Shown here: positions 52,355 through 61,914 of the stretch, one piece after another
Numbering within the stretch: position 1 is the first letter of the stretch
How the letters are laid out: every line of letters begins with the position of its first letter
Assembly: GCA_963825575.1 (NCBI GenBank)
Contig: CAWGUB010000002.1
Location: forward strand, 30,574-94,573
Reading direction: 5' to 3'
DNA from: JAFDBW01 sp963825575
GTDB taxonomy: Bacteria > Desulfobacterota > Desulfuromonadia > Desulfuromonadales > BM103
Length of the DNA: 64,000 nt
Notes under the pieces: model-generated
Database searches by the model: none
Told to the model about the DNA's origin: nothing
The model's input: only the letters and a program-made list of their open reading frames with translations
Program-made: the position numbers and the translations under genes

Positions 52355-54635
52355 TTGTCAGGATTGCCAAAGATAATGCCATGGCTGTTGACCGGCGGCC
52401 GGACTCCGGCCCTGCTGGTACTGCTCTGCCTGACCTTGTTTATGGCGGTCTTTGCCAGTCAGCTCCGTGTCGAGTTGGAGCCAGATTCGATGGTTTCAAG
52501 TCAACCCGGGCAATTGGCCACTTATGACAGGTTCCGTGATCTGTTCGGCAATGACGAAGACCTGCTGTTGAGTGTCACGCATCCGCAATTACTTGAACCG
52601 GCCGGTCTGGCGATAATTGCCGGTCTGACGGAACGGCTTGCGGGTTTCGCAGGCGTTCGGCATGTCCTGAGTCTGAGCAACGCCCGGCAACTGGTTTCCG
52701 GTCGATATGGTGCCGAGGATGTTCCTCTCCTGCCTGACCGGGCCAGCACCGAAGATTTCACAGCCGCTGTCGGGACTGCACTCGGAGAGGAACCCGCAAT
52801 ATGAAGGATTGCTGATCTCGCAGGACCGGCGCACAGCGGGGCTGCTTGTCGAGCTGGATGATCACCGCGGCGATGTCGCGCAAAGGCACCGTCTGATCAG
52901 TCAGCTCCGGGCCGTGATGACCGATCTGGAAGGGCAGGCGGAGCTTCACCTGACCGGGGTCGGGGTGCAGAAGATCGATGTTGCTGACTACGTGCAACGC
53001 GATCAGCAGATCGTCCTGCCTCTGGTCGTGGTGGTCCTGGCTTTCATGCTTGCCATGATCTTTCGTCGTCCCTCCGGAATCCTGCTGCCTTTGCTGGCGA
53101 CCATGGTCAGCCTGATCTGGACTATGGGCTTCTATGCCTTGTGCGGATTCGAGCTGAACACCATAACCTCACTGCTGCCACCGGTGGTTATGGTGCTCGC
53201 CATCTCGAACAGTATCCACCTTTATAATGGCTGGTTGCACCTGGATGATGATGACAGCCAACGGGTCGAAAAAATCGCCGCCAAGGTCGGAGAGCTCTTT
53301 CTGCCCTGTCTTTTTACCGCGTTAACGACTGCTCTTGGCCTGGTTTCGCTGACCATAAGTGCGGTGCCGGCGGTTCGTCAATTTGCCCTGTTCGCTGCCG
53401 TTGGGGTGCTTGTTTCCCTGCTGGTCAGCCTGACCCTGGTTCCGATCGGCCTGAGTTTCCTGCCTTTGCCAGCGCGGCATTTTCGAACCGGGACGGGTCT
53501 GTTGAGGGTTGTTCTGCAGAGGATCGCGGCTCTTAGCGTGAATTCCCCTCGCGCTATCATGCTTGTTGCGCTACTGCTGCTGGTCGTGACCATGTTCGGC
53601 CTGCCCCGACTGCAAAACAACACCGATATGGTCGGTTTCCTGCGTTCTGATGCACCTTTGGCCATTGACACCAGCTACATTGATCGGCAACTGGCCGGGG
53701 TTAATGCCATAGAGTACATGATCGCCAGGAAAGATGGCCGAGCCCTGGAATCACCTGATGATTTTTCCCGGTTGGCAAAATTCGAGGCTTTCGCCAGGTC
53801 TCGAGAACCGGTGGCCAACGTCTATTCGATCCTGACTTTATTGCGCCAGGTCCACCGTGCCGAGACAGATGGCGTGCTGTCGCAACTGCCAGATGACCCT
53901 GATCAGCTGCGTTATGAATTCGACCTGATGGCCATGGCACCGGACCAGTTTCTGCAGAGACGATTTTTGTCTCCTGATCGGGCCACGGCCAGGGTCAGTG
54001 TCTGGCTGCACGACATCGGCAGTCGAAAAGCCGCCGATGTCGTTGATGAACTGGATGTGTATGGACGGGCGCTCTTCGGCGACGGTTACCGGTTGACTCC
54101 TACCGGCAGCTTTTACCAGTTGACTCAGGATTCAAATCGCCTGGTCGCAGACATGCTCAAGAGTTTCGCCCTCTCGCTCTCATTGGTCATGCTGGCAATC
54201 CTGGTGTTGCTCCGTTCACCCAGGCTGACCCTGCTGGCAATGATCCCGAACCTTATCCCGATCCTCTGGACCTTTGGTCTGATGGGCTATTTTGGCATTG
54301 ACCTGAGTACCGGGACTGCGATGATCGGAGCGGTCGTCATCGGCCTGGCCGTTGATGACACCATCCATTACCTGGTGCACTACCGACGTGTCTACGCCGG
54401 CGTCGTCAGCGAGGCGGTGACCGAGACTACCACTCGGGTCGGCCGGGCTCTGATGATTGCAACGCTGGTTTTGGCTTTCGGTTTCTGGGTCGGTTGTCTC
54501 GGCAGTTTCAAGCCGACGATCTACTTTTCATTTCTGGTCGGGGGAACGCTGTTCGGGGCTTTGATTTGTGATCTTCTGGTCCTGCCTGCCTGCCTGATGC
54601 TCGGCTGTCCGACCCGCCGCGAGGCCGTCTCATGA
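52355..54635 (+). CDS. RND/MMPL-type lipid exporter (frameshifted as sequenced)
   Basis: About 759 residues when one extra base near 52785-52792 is removed. Frame 1 (TTG 52355, or ATG 52376) covers the first helix and periplasmic region and stops at 52804; the rest continues in another frame to 54635 (NPQYEGLLISQDRRTAGLLVELDD onward). It has two sets of RND helices, with sterol-sensing-like segments (ISNSIHLYNGW and VIGLAVDDTIHYLVHY). Members of this subgroup move lipids such as hopanoids or mycobacterial lipids. In this operon it probably moves the polyketide product to the outer membrane. Confidence 0.82.
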
Positions 54636-55267
54636 AGCAGCCGTTTTTGATGTTACTGTTGACCTTCGCGGTGTTTTCATCTTCCTGGGCGGGAGAGCCT
54701 CGACAAGACCGCTTTGCGGCCCTGCTCGAAACGACCAATGACCAGGTCGTTCATCGTGTCGTAGTGCCATCGACCGAACAGCCGCAGGGCGAGGTACAGC
54801 TGATCCGGCGTAACAACTTGCTGATTGCCCGTACTCTCCTGGCCAGCCGGATACTGAAACGTGTCGGCGCAGCCATCGATGCAAAGGAACGCCGCAACTG
54901 GCCTGAATCCAGGGATGGCCACGCGGCATCGGTTCGTTACCGGGACGAGCTGTTCCGGGCCGTCGAACAGGCCTGGGAAAGGTTTCGCCAGCGTACTGAT
55001 CCGAGCGAAACCTGTCAGTTCCTGTCTATAGAATTCATCCTTGCAGGTGACAGTGCAGCCATCGCACTGTCGCTGCCAAGCCTTGAGGGCGATTATGGCC
55101 GTCTGACATTGTTGAAACAGGAGAATATCCAGGTATGGAAGGCTTCACGGAATTATGTGCGGGACAACATCCTTGAAATTGTACAGGACAGTTTTCATCT
55201 TGATGAGACGGCGGCCTCTGCACTGCTTGCTCCGCTTTGGCCCGACAACGACCGTGCCGAGATTTAA
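54632..55267 (+). CDS. Exported protein of unknown function in the polyketide operon
   Basis: A 211-residue protein with a signal peptide (MKQPFLMLLLTFAVFSSSWA, cleavage near residue 20) and a mostly helical mature region with mixed charge. Two internal stretches (LIRRNNLLIARTLLASRILKRVGAAI and RYRDELFRAVEQAWERF) look amphipathic. No family recognised. It overlaps the exporter stop by four bases, so it is probably an accessory periplasmic subunit of that transporter. Confidence 0.72.
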   Translation: MKQPFLMLLLTFAVFSSSWAGEPRQDRFAALLETTNDQVVHRVVVPSTEQPQGEVQLIRRNNLLIARTLLASRILKRVGAAIDAKERRNWPESRDGHAASVRYRDELFRAVEQAWERFRQRTDPSETCQFLSIEFILAGDSAAIALSLPSLEGDYGRLTLLKQENIQVWKASRNYVRDNILEIVQDSFHLDETAASALLAPLWPDNDRAEI

Positions 55268-55327
55268 CAGGACCTGTCCTGTTCGGGGGACTACAGATGC
55301 AGCATCAACCTGAGAATTGAGGATCAT

Positions 55328-56074
55328 ATGGCAACAAACAGCAAGTTCTCCCTGAAGATCAGGGATTATATCCATACCCCGGAGCGCAAGCGAGAATACA
55401 ACGAACAACATTTCGGTGAGGCCGCCCGGCACTACGATTTTGCCACTCGAGCCATGTCGCTGGGGCGAGACATGGTCTGGAAGCGGAAGCTCGTTGCCGC
55501 GCTACCGAGGTTCCCGGCACCGGTATGTGTCGACCTTGCCTGTGGTACCGGGGACGTCACTCTGCTTTTGGCCGACAGGTATCCGGCCGGTCGCGTTATC
55601 GGTATTGATCTGACCGGGGCGATGCTGAAGTTGGCCAGGCAGCGCAGCCATGCAGGAAATGTCGAGTTCCTTCAGCAGGATATGGGTGCGACCGACCTGC
55701 CGGATGAACTGGCGGACATCGTTACGGGCAGCTATGCCGTACGCAATGCCCCGGAATTTCAACAGGCTTTTACTGAGATTTATAGAATTCTCAGGCCGGG
55801 TGGATTTGTCGCCTTGCTCGATTTTTCGAAATCTCCGAAGCCCTGGTTTCAAAAGCTGCAGCTCATCGTCCTGAAATACTGGTGTGGTCTGTGGGGGTTG
55901 ATCCTGCACCGGAACCCCGAGGTGCATTCTTACATCGCCTCCAGTCTGAAAAATTTTCCGGATCGCATCCAGTTGCACAACCAGTTGCAGGAATGCGGTT
56001 TCGCAATCAGCTATTCAAAACGCTTTTACCTGGGAACCCTGGAACTGCTTGTGCTGCAGAAACCGGGGGGATAG
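55328..56074 (+). CDS. UbiE/MenG-like class I methyltransferase
   Basis: A 248-residue SAM methyltransferase closest in pattern to UbiE/MenG: HYDFATRAMSLGRDMVWKR, SAM motif VDLACGTGDVTLLLADRYP, GIDLTGAMLKLARQR, GSYAVRNAPEFQQAFTEIYRILRPGG. UbiE-type enzymes C-methylate quinone rings. In this operon it more likely methylates the aromatic ring made by the type III synthase than ubiquinone or menaquinone, because it sits between the exporter genes and a flavin hydroxylase. It could still be the cell's menaquinone methyltransferase. Confidence 0.88.
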   Translation: MATNSKFSLKIRDYIHTPERKREYNEQHFGEAARHYDFATRAMSLGRDMVWKRKLVAALPRFPAPVCVDLACGTGDVTLLLADRYPAGRVIGIDLTGAMLKLARQRSHAGNVEFLQQDMGATDLPDELADIVTGSYAVRNAPEFQQAFTEIYRILRPGGFVALLDFSKSPKPWFQKLQLIVLKYWCGLWGLILHRNPEVHSYIASSLKNFPDRIQLHNQLQECGFAISYSKRFYLGTLELLVLQKPGG

Positions 56075-56204
56075 CCTGTGGCGTAACCGGGGAGTGCAGA
56101 TGGCTTGCAGGTCGTCAGAAAAGCGACTGTTTCTTGGAACAGTCAGGCGCGCCTCACTGACGTGCGTCGAAAATCAGCAAAACTCATGAAGCTTAGGTGC
56201 CCTT

Positions 56205-57728
56205 TTGTCAAAACAACCCGTGAAGCATGACGTGATCATTGTTGGCGCCGGGCCGGTCGGTTTGACAATCGCCAACCTTCTCGGACTTTATGGTGTCAAG
56301 ACCCTCGTCCTGGAGAAAGAGCTCACGGCACCGGACGTGCCCCGCGCGGTGTCCCTCGATGACGAGAGCCTGCGTATCTGGCAGCAGTGCGGGTTGCTCA
56401 AGGAGATGGCCCCCTTCATAGCCGAGGGCAAGGAAGGGGACGTGGTCTTCACCTATCGCACCCGGTCCGGACGGGCGATCTTCAACATGGCTCAGCGCGG
56501 TCGTCCCTATGGCTATGCCCGAGGCAACGTGTTCCTGTTCCATCGTGTTCTGGAAGTGCTGAGGGCAGGCACAGAGCGCTTTGCCAATGTCGAACTTCGC
56601 ACCGGCTGGTCTGCCCGAAGCTGCAGCCAGGATGGAGAATGTGCCCAGCTTGTAGCGCGTGATCAGGACGGGGCGTTGCAGAACCTCACAGCGCGTTACC
56701 TGATCGGCTGCGATGGCGGCCGCAGTACGATCCGGAATGCCCTGAACATACCGATGCGGGGTTCTGCCTATTCGGAAGCCTGGCTGATTGTCGACACCTT
56801 CGCCCCTGATCTCGCTGAAGAGCCAATTCAGGAAGGTGTTGAAGTGTGGTGCGACAAACGATGCCCGACGGCAAGCATCCCGTTGCCCGGTGGCTATCGG
56901 CGTTGGGAATTCCTTTTGCGTGAGGATTTGTCTGCTTCGGACTGCCCTGATGATGAACGGATCCGGTCGCTCATCGAGCAGCGCAAACCTATCGGTCAAG
57001 CCAGGATCATGCGCCGCCTGGTGCACACCTACAAAGGGAGCGTCGCAGAACGTTACGGCATGGGCCGTGTATTCCTGGCTGGCGACGCTGCCCATCTTTC
57101 CCCTCCGTTTGCCGGACAGGGTATGGCCACCGGTTTGCGGGATGCGGTAAACCTGTGCTGGAAACTCGCGTTCGTGCTGCGCGGCATGGCGTCCCCTGAT
57201 CTGCTGAACAGTTATCAACGGGAACGTCGGCCACACCAGGTCACGATGCTCCGGCTGGCCAGGCGGATGGGGAATATGATGATGCCAAGATCCCGCGTCC
57301 ATGAAGTTATGGTGGCTTCCCTGTTCAGATTGGCCGGTCGTCTCAGATGGTTAAGGAGATCTATGGAGATAAGGGGGGCGAATGTTACTCCGGTCTACTC
57401 CATGCGGGGAAAGGGGCAAAGTGGAAAGACCGGGCACTACTTGATTCAGCCAAAACTTGGAAGCCATGGGCTGCTCGATGATCTGCTCGGCCTGAATTAC
57501 ACTATTGTCAGCTTTGACAGGCCAGCGCAAAATGCTTTAAGTGCCCAGGAGCTGCAGTATTGGCAGCGGAGCGGAACCGCATTCGTCTGGCTGCGACCCG
57601 AAGGTGAAACCGCTGAGGCTTTCCTGGCCTTTCAAAAATGGCTTGGGGATTGTCGATGCCGCCTGCTGATCGTCAGACCGGACCGCTTTGTCAGTGATGA
57701 TCGTGTCCTGCCCGAGATGGTGAGCTGA
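56205..57728 (+). CDS. FAD-dependent aromatic monooxygenase (PheA/MhpA type)
   Basis: A 507-residue class A flavoprotein: N-terminal dinucleotide motif VIIVGAGPVGLTIANLLG, the RYLIGCDGGRSTIRNAL (DG) motif, and FLAGDAAHLSPPFAGQGMATGLRDAVNLCWKL (GD motif), then a C-terminal thioredoxin-like domain typical of MhpA/PheA hydroxylases. Expected to hydroxylate a phenolic ring ortho to an OH group, opening the way to a quinone. Counterpart of SrsC in streptomycete phenolic-lipid clusters. Starts at TTG 56205 with a weak AGG site; GTG 56220 is possible. Last gene of the operon. Confidence 0.9.
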   Translation: MSKQPVKHDVIIVGAGPVGLTIANLLGLYGVKTLVLEKELTAPDVPRAVSLDDESLRIWQQCGLLKEMAPFIAEGKEGDVVFTYRTRSGRAIFNMAQRGRPYGYARGNVFLFHRVLEVLRAGTERFANVELRTGWSARSCSQDGECAQLVARDQDGALQNLTARYLIGCDGGRSTIRNALNIPMRGSAYSEAWLIVDTFAPDLAEEPIQEGVEVWCDKRCPTASIPLPGGYRRWEFLLREDLSASDCPDDERIRSLIEQRKPIGQARIMRRLVHTYKGSVAERYGMGRVFLAGDAAHLSPPFAGQGMATGLRDAVNLCWKLAFVLRGMASPDLLNSYQRERRPHQVTMLRLARRMGNMMMPRSRVHEVMVASLFRLAGRLRWLRRSMEIRGANVTPVYSMRGKGQSGKTGHYLIQPKLGSHGLLDDLLGLNYTIVSFDRPAQNALSAQELQYWQRSGTAFVWLRPEGETAEAFLAFQKWLGDCRCRLLIVRPDRFVSDDRVLPEMVS

Positions 57729-57818
57729 TACAAGTCGGGAGATGTCGACCTGGCAGTTTGATGCGTCTCCTGATGTCAAACGGTGTAATGAATATTACCG
57801 ATCAACAGAGAGTTGAGG

Positions 57819-58442
57819 TCAAGGTTTGTCTGGTGCGCGCCGTAGCCGCTCTCTTTTACGGGTTAAAACCCTGACCAGCCCGAGCAGACCGATCACGGTG
57901 AAAAACACTCCGCTCCACTTGCCCGGTACTTTCCCTTCACTCAGGAAAATCACCTCTTCAGCCATATCAAGCCCGGTCTGCTTGGCAAGCTTGAGTAGCT
58001 TTTGCTGATTTCCCCTGGCAATGAGACCGGCGACCAGCATACCGGTGATCTCGCGCTGCTCTTTGAATGTCTCTGCGTGTTTTTGACGGAAGGCCAGCTT
58101 TTCCGGGATCGTATCAGTGAAGAAATGGTAGTCCTTGAAAAGTTGCAGGAGGTCGGGGTCGCGGGTTTCCACCATGATCCGGATTCGTTCCTGATCGGGA
58201 TGTGCCACGAGGGGGACGAGGAGTGCTTCCATTTCCACAGAGCCGGATGTCGAGATCGCCCGGTCCAGGTCCAGGTACCCGGCTTTTACGTCCAGCCACT
58301 CCTGCGGCGCACCACTCTCTTCCAATTGGCTGATTGTGAGTGATTGCGGCGATTGGTTGTTGAACCAGAGCTGCAGGTCGTTGAAACCAAGATAGAGCAG
58401 GACCATGCAGATGGCGATCAGGGTGAATCGAAAACGTTTCAT
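57819..58442 (-). CDS. Predicted membrane-tethered protein of unknown function
   Basis: A 207-residue protein with an N-terminal membrane helix (FTLIAICMVLLYLGF), a polar middle region and a second hydrophobic helix near the C-terminus (SGVFFTVIGLLGLVRVL) followed by a basic tail (TRKRERLRR). The middle would be periplasmic. No family recognised. It is convergent with the monooxygenase gene and downstream of the symporter terminator on the same strand. Confidence 0.68.
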   Translation of the reverse strand: MKRFRFTLIAICMVLLYLGFNDLQLWFNNQSPQSLTISQLEESGAPQEWLDVKAGYLDLDRAISTSGSVEMEALLVPLVAHPDQERIRIMVETRDPDLLQLFKDYHFFTDTIPEKLAFRQKHAETFKEQREITGMLVAGLIARGNQQKLLKLAKQTGLDMAEEVIFLSEGKVPGKWSGVFFTVIGLLGLVRVLTRKRERLRRAPDKP

Positions 58443-58480
58443 GTGATTAGCCCGAAGTTGTATGTTTCAGCCAGGAGACA

Positions 58481-58509
58481 AAGAGAGGGGCTGCCGAAGC
58501 AGCCCCTCT
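58481..58509 (-). terminator. Rho-independent terminator of the symporter operon
   Basis: Eleven-base perfect stem (58484-58494 with 58499-58509) and a TTCG tetraloop on the minus strand, followed by CTTTG. It lies 35 bases past the symporter stop. Confidence 0.8.
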
Positions 58510-58543
58510 ACTATTTACAGTGTTTCTTTCGATGATGCAAGGA

Positions 58544-60475
58544 TCAGGCTTCAGCACCTTCCTCGACCAGGGCACCCTTCTTCTGGGTGACCAGGGACAC
58601 GAGAACCAGGGCGATGAAGCTGGCCGGGATCGAGATGGCTGCCGGGCTGTTGAAGGCAACCGGTGCGTCCTGAGGCAGCAGTCCGTAACGGACCCACATG
58701 TCCGGCGAGACCAGGATCAGGCCGAGCGAAGAGGTCAGACCGATCAGGATTGATGCGGCGACACCCTGGGCCGTGGTCTTCTTCCAGAACAGGATCATCA
58801 GGATCGCCGGCAGGTTCGCCGACGCGGCGACTGCGAAGGCCCATCCGACCAGGAAGGAAACATTCATCCCTTCGAAGATGATGCCGAGGTAGATAGCAAT
58901 AGCACCGATGACCATGGCCGAGATTTTACCGGCCCTGACTTTGCCTTGCTCGGTCATGTTCATGCCGAAGAAGTTGTCCATCAGGTCGTGTGCTACCGCA
59001 CCGGCCGAGGCGACGATCAGTCCGGATACGGTGCCGAGCACTGTGGCGAAGGCCAGTGACGAAATGACTGCGAAAAGGACGACCCCGAAGGAGAGGGCCA
59101 GCAACGGTGCCGACATATTGTTGTCGGTGATGTTGATGACGCCGTTGGTCATCGCACCGAGACCGAGGTACAGGGTCAGGATGTAGAAGAAACCGATTGC
59201 GGCGATGCCGACGATGGTCGATTTACGTGCCGCAGCCTGGCTCGGAACCGTGTAGTAGCGGATCAGAATGTGAGGCAGCGCTGCAGTCCCGCAGAACAGG
59301 GCGAGCATCAGCGAGATGAAGTTGAATTTCTGCAGGCCGGTTGCGTTGTCGACCTTGAACTTCAGGCCGGGGCGCAGGATGCGGCTGCCGGGAGTTGGCT
59401 TCTGATAGTAGATGGTGGTCGTGGCATCACCAACCTTGACGTACTTCTTGCCCCAGAGCACCACGGTGCTCTCCTTGAAGCGGTTCAGAAACTCCAGCGG
59501 GCCGACCGCACCGGTCTGGGCAATTTCCTTGCCGTCGACTTTGATTTCCTTGATGTGACCGACCGCATAAAACTTGCCGTCCTCTTTGGGCGCACCGTTG
59601 AACAGCTTGGTGCCATCGGCCAGTTCGGTCGTGTAAAGGGCCTCGGCCAGTTGGAAGCCGCCAGCCGGGTTTTCCTTGAGGTGCCAGACGGTTTCGTTGC
59701 CGTCTTTGGCCAGCTTGACGAAGCCGGCTTTACCGAATTCCGAGTCAAGCCCGTCAACCACCTCATAGCCTGACACTTGCAGTTCACCGTTGGCGACGAC
59801 GGCCTGCAGGTCCTGGAACTTGTGGTATTCCTTGGTCCCGCCCTGGTTGGGTTCGGTGCCCAGGCCACGGAACAGCACCAGGCCGACGACGATGGTTGAG
59901 CAGATCAGCAGCAGTGCGCCCTTGAAGAACTGCACGTAGGTGGTTGAGGCCATGCCGGCCGTCGCAACGATGATGGTTACCACTACACCGACGATGCAGA
60001 CGCCGACCCAGTGCGGCATGCCGAGCAGAGGCTGAACCAGGACGCCGGCGCCGACCATCTGCGGGATCAGGTAGAAGACTGAGATGGCCAGAGTGGAAAT
60101 CGCAGCCATGAGCTGGATCGCTTTGGAGTTGAACTTGGAGTCGAGAGCGTCGGTGAAGGTGTACTTGCCAAGCCGCTTCATCGGTTCAGCGACCAAAAAG
60201 AGGGCGACCATCCAGCCGGCCAGGTAGCCGATCGAATACATCCAGCCGTCGTAACCGGCGGTTGCGATCATGCCGCAAATACCGAGGAAGGATGCTGCCG
60301 AGAGGTAGTCGCCAGCGAAGGCGATGCCGTTGGTGAACCAGTGGATGTTGCCGCCGGCAGCGTAGTAACCGGCAGCCGAGGTGGTGCGGCGGGCCAGGTA
60401 GAACGACAGGCAGAGGACGAAGAGGACAAAAAAGACAAACAGGCCGATGGCCAGCGGTGATTGTGTGTATACCAT
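58544..60475 (-). CDS. Sodium/solute symporter, acetate permease (ActP)-like, with large extramembrane insert
   Basis: A 643-residue SSSF-family symporter, likely for acetate or another monocarboxylate. About thirteen helices; the N-terminal YLARRTTSAAGYYAAGGNIHWFTNGIAFAGDYLSAASFLG is the ActP/VC_2705-type signature. Between helices six and seven (about residues 210-375) there is a hydrophilic, beta-rich insert of roughly 160 residues (YHKFQDLQAVVANGELQVSG...VDNATGLQKFN) that E. coli ActP (about 549 residues) lacks. It follows a DUF485 gene, the usual partner, by 15 bases. Acetate uptake would suit an anaerobe that oxidises it. Confidence 0.92.
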   Translation of the reverse strand: MVYTQSPLAIGLFVFFVLFVLCLSFYLARRTTSAAGYYAAGGNIHWFTNGIAFAGDYLSAASFLGICGMIATAGYDGWMYSIGYLAGWMVALFLVAEPMKRLGKYTFTDALDSKFNSKAIQLMAAISTLAISVFYLIPQMVGAGVLVQPLLGMPHWVGVCIVGVVVTIIVATAGMASTTYVQFFKGALLLICSTIVVGLVLFRGLGTEPNQGGTKEYHKFQDLQAVVANGELQVSGYEVVDGLDSEFGKAGFVKLAKDGNETVWHLKENPAGGFQLAEALYTTELADGTKLFNGAPKEDGKFYAVGHIKEIKVDGKEIAQTGAVGPLEFLNRFKESTVVLWGKKYVKVGDATTTIYYQKPTPGSRILRPGLKFKVDNATGLQKFNFISLMLALFCGTAALPHILIRYYTVPSQAAARKSTIVGIAAIGFFYILTLYLGLGAMTNGVINITDNNMSAPLLALSFGVVLFAVISSLAFATVLGTVSGLIVASAGAVAHDLMDNFFGMNMTEQGKVRAGKISAMVIGAIAIYLGIIFEGMNVSFLVGWAFAVAASANLPAILMILFWKKTTAQGVAASILIGLTSSLGLILVSPDMWVRYGLLPQDAPVAFNSPAAISIPASFIALVLVSLVTQKKGALVEEGAEA

Positions 60476-60490
60476 GGTGGTTTCCCCCTA

Positions 60491-60754
60491 TCAGTTCAGG
60501 CGCGCTTCAGCGGCGGTACAGAAGTGGTTGTAGATGATCGCCAGCACGAATGCGAAGATGATCAGGAAGAAGCCGTAGAGCACGGCGAGGGTCTGGCCGA
60601 AATAGACTTTTTCCATCAATGCCGGGTAGGCGGCGTTGATGACGACAAAACCGAAGTAGGTCAGGGTATAGACGATGAACATCGAAATACCGAGTCTGGT
60701 CTTGTACGCGGCGGCGTTGTCTTTACCGAGTTTTACTGCTGGTCCGTGTCCCAT
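60491..60754 (-). CDS. DUF485 small membrane protein, symporter partner
   Basis: An 87-residue protein with two hydrophobic helices (about 24-45 and 55-78) and the DUF485 pattern (RLGISMFIVYTLTYFGFVVINAAYP). It is found upstream of ActP-like symporters in many bacteria and probably acts as an accessory subunit. A GGAG ribosome binding site is present. The 523-base gap to 61277 is AT-rich and should hold the leftward promoter of this pair; I see no further gene in it. Confidence 0.9.
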   Translation of the reverse strand: MGHGPAVKLGKDNAAAYKTRLGISMFIVYTLTYFGFVVINAAYPALMEKVYFGQTLAVLYGFFLIIFAFVLAIIYNHFCTAAEARLN

Positions 60755-61277
60755 GGGTAGTGACTCCTTTTCCTGTGTTGTTTGCCTAATTTCTCTCCGA
60801 AATAACTACATTTGGTAATCGCATGGCAATAAATTTACGGAGTCATACAAGATGCTCCGCATATCATAAACCTAGGGATTCCAACTGCTTGATCCAGGTT
60901 GAAGCTTCCAGCTAAGTCCTTGGGATTGCTAAATTGTAAGAGAGTGCTAAGGGTACGTATGCGCGATAAATAACCAAATCATGGTGGTATTTTCTGCGAC
61001 ATGATACGTCGTTCTAAAAAGAAGTCAATAAAAAATTTCACACAAACAGGCTATTTATTAGAGGATCTGGATAAAATATACGGAATTTCAGGAGGTTTAA
61101 CTTCTGTAAAAAAATAACTGATCGTGGGGGTAAAAAGATGTTTTATCTTATCGGTTAAAAGTTTATCAATATGGTTCTTGAGATAAAAAAATCGCTCTGT
61201 TCTTTACCTGGCTTGACGGGGCGCGTTATAAAGTCATGTCAGGGTACAGGATATGACTTCGATTGAAAGGTCTGCTC

Positions 61278-61463
61278 ATGATCAAATACAAAGTGGTCGA
61301 ACTCTCCGTGGTGACCGATGAGTCATTGGAAGAGGTGTTGAATCAACTTACTGCGGAGGGATGGCATTTCGACAGTATCCAGTTTGTTGTGCGCGAGGCA
61401 AGCAAAAGACCTTCGATGGCTTTCGTCCTCTTTACCCGTGATATTTCAGACGAGCAGGGCTAA
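61278..61463 (+). CDS. DUF4177-like small protein
   Basis: A 61-residue protein, MIKYKVVEL...LNQLTAEGWHFDSIQFVV...MAFVLFTRD, matching the short DUF4177 beta-alpha-beta pattern (a tyrosine-rich start, EGW motif, final hydrophobic strand). Function unknown. ATG 61278 follows AAAGG. Its stop overlaps the stop of a convergent minus-strand small gene. Confidence 0.72.
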   Translation: MIKYKVVELSVVTDESLEEVLNQLTAEGWHFDSIQFVVREASKRPSMAFVLFTRDISDEQG

Positions 61464-61636
61464 TCATCCCAGGTTTCTACATCTTTGTATGTGATCGTAT
61501 GACGCGGGTCCGAAGACGGGGAGGCGCCGCAGCGCTGGCAGGTTGGTTCCACAGGTTCGTCTTCGACAATTTCCACGACGCTCAGTTCCAGCCGTTTACC
61601 ACGACAACTGCAATACCACTTGCGATGTTGTGACAT
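61460..61636 (-). CDS. Small zinc-ribbon-like protein
   Basis: A 58-residue frame read from ATG 61634-61636, preceded by GGAGGAG. It encodes CSC near residue 9 and CQRCG near residue 33, spaced like a four-cysteine zinc ribbon, with an acidic tail. The excellent ribosome binding site and Cys pattern support a real gene; the family is unknown. It converges on the DUF4177-like gene with a four-base overlap of the ends. Confidence 0.65.
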   Translation of the reverse strand: MSQHRKWYCSCRGKRLELSVVEIVEDEPVEPTCQRCGASPSSDPRHTITYKDVETWDD

Positions 61637-61714
61637 GGGCTCCTCCTGTTCCGTTTTATACTTCAGTTTTCAGTATGGCAGGGAATGGTGAGGATGCAAT
61701 TAAATCACTAGCCA

Positions 61715-61745
61715 GGGCAACAGATGGTTCATCTGTTGCCCTTTT
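61715..61745 (+). terminator. Rho-independent terminator, rightward
   Basis: GGGCAACAGAT and ATCTGTTGCCC arms with a five-base loop, followed by TTTT. It would end rightward transcripts from the DUF4177-like gene. Confidence 0.75.
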
Positions 61746-61764
61746 CCATTGGACTTTGGAATTA

Positions 61765-61804
61765 AAAGACAAAAGCAGAACCGGCGGGTCGTCCCGCCGG
61801 TTCT
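61765..61804 (-). terminator. Rho-independent terminator of the kinase-like gene
   Basis: A perfect 12-base stem (61777-61788 with 61793-61804) with a four-base loop; on the minus strand it is followed by GCTTTTGTCTTTTAA. Confidence 0.7.
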
Positions 61805-61914
61805 ATCTTTCAAAAAAACGACAAAGTGCAACAAAAGAACTGTCTGTTGCCTTTTGTCACACTTCTTATTTATTCATCGAACCCGGCACTGCAAAAGTGT
61901 AAACCCGAATCTCT

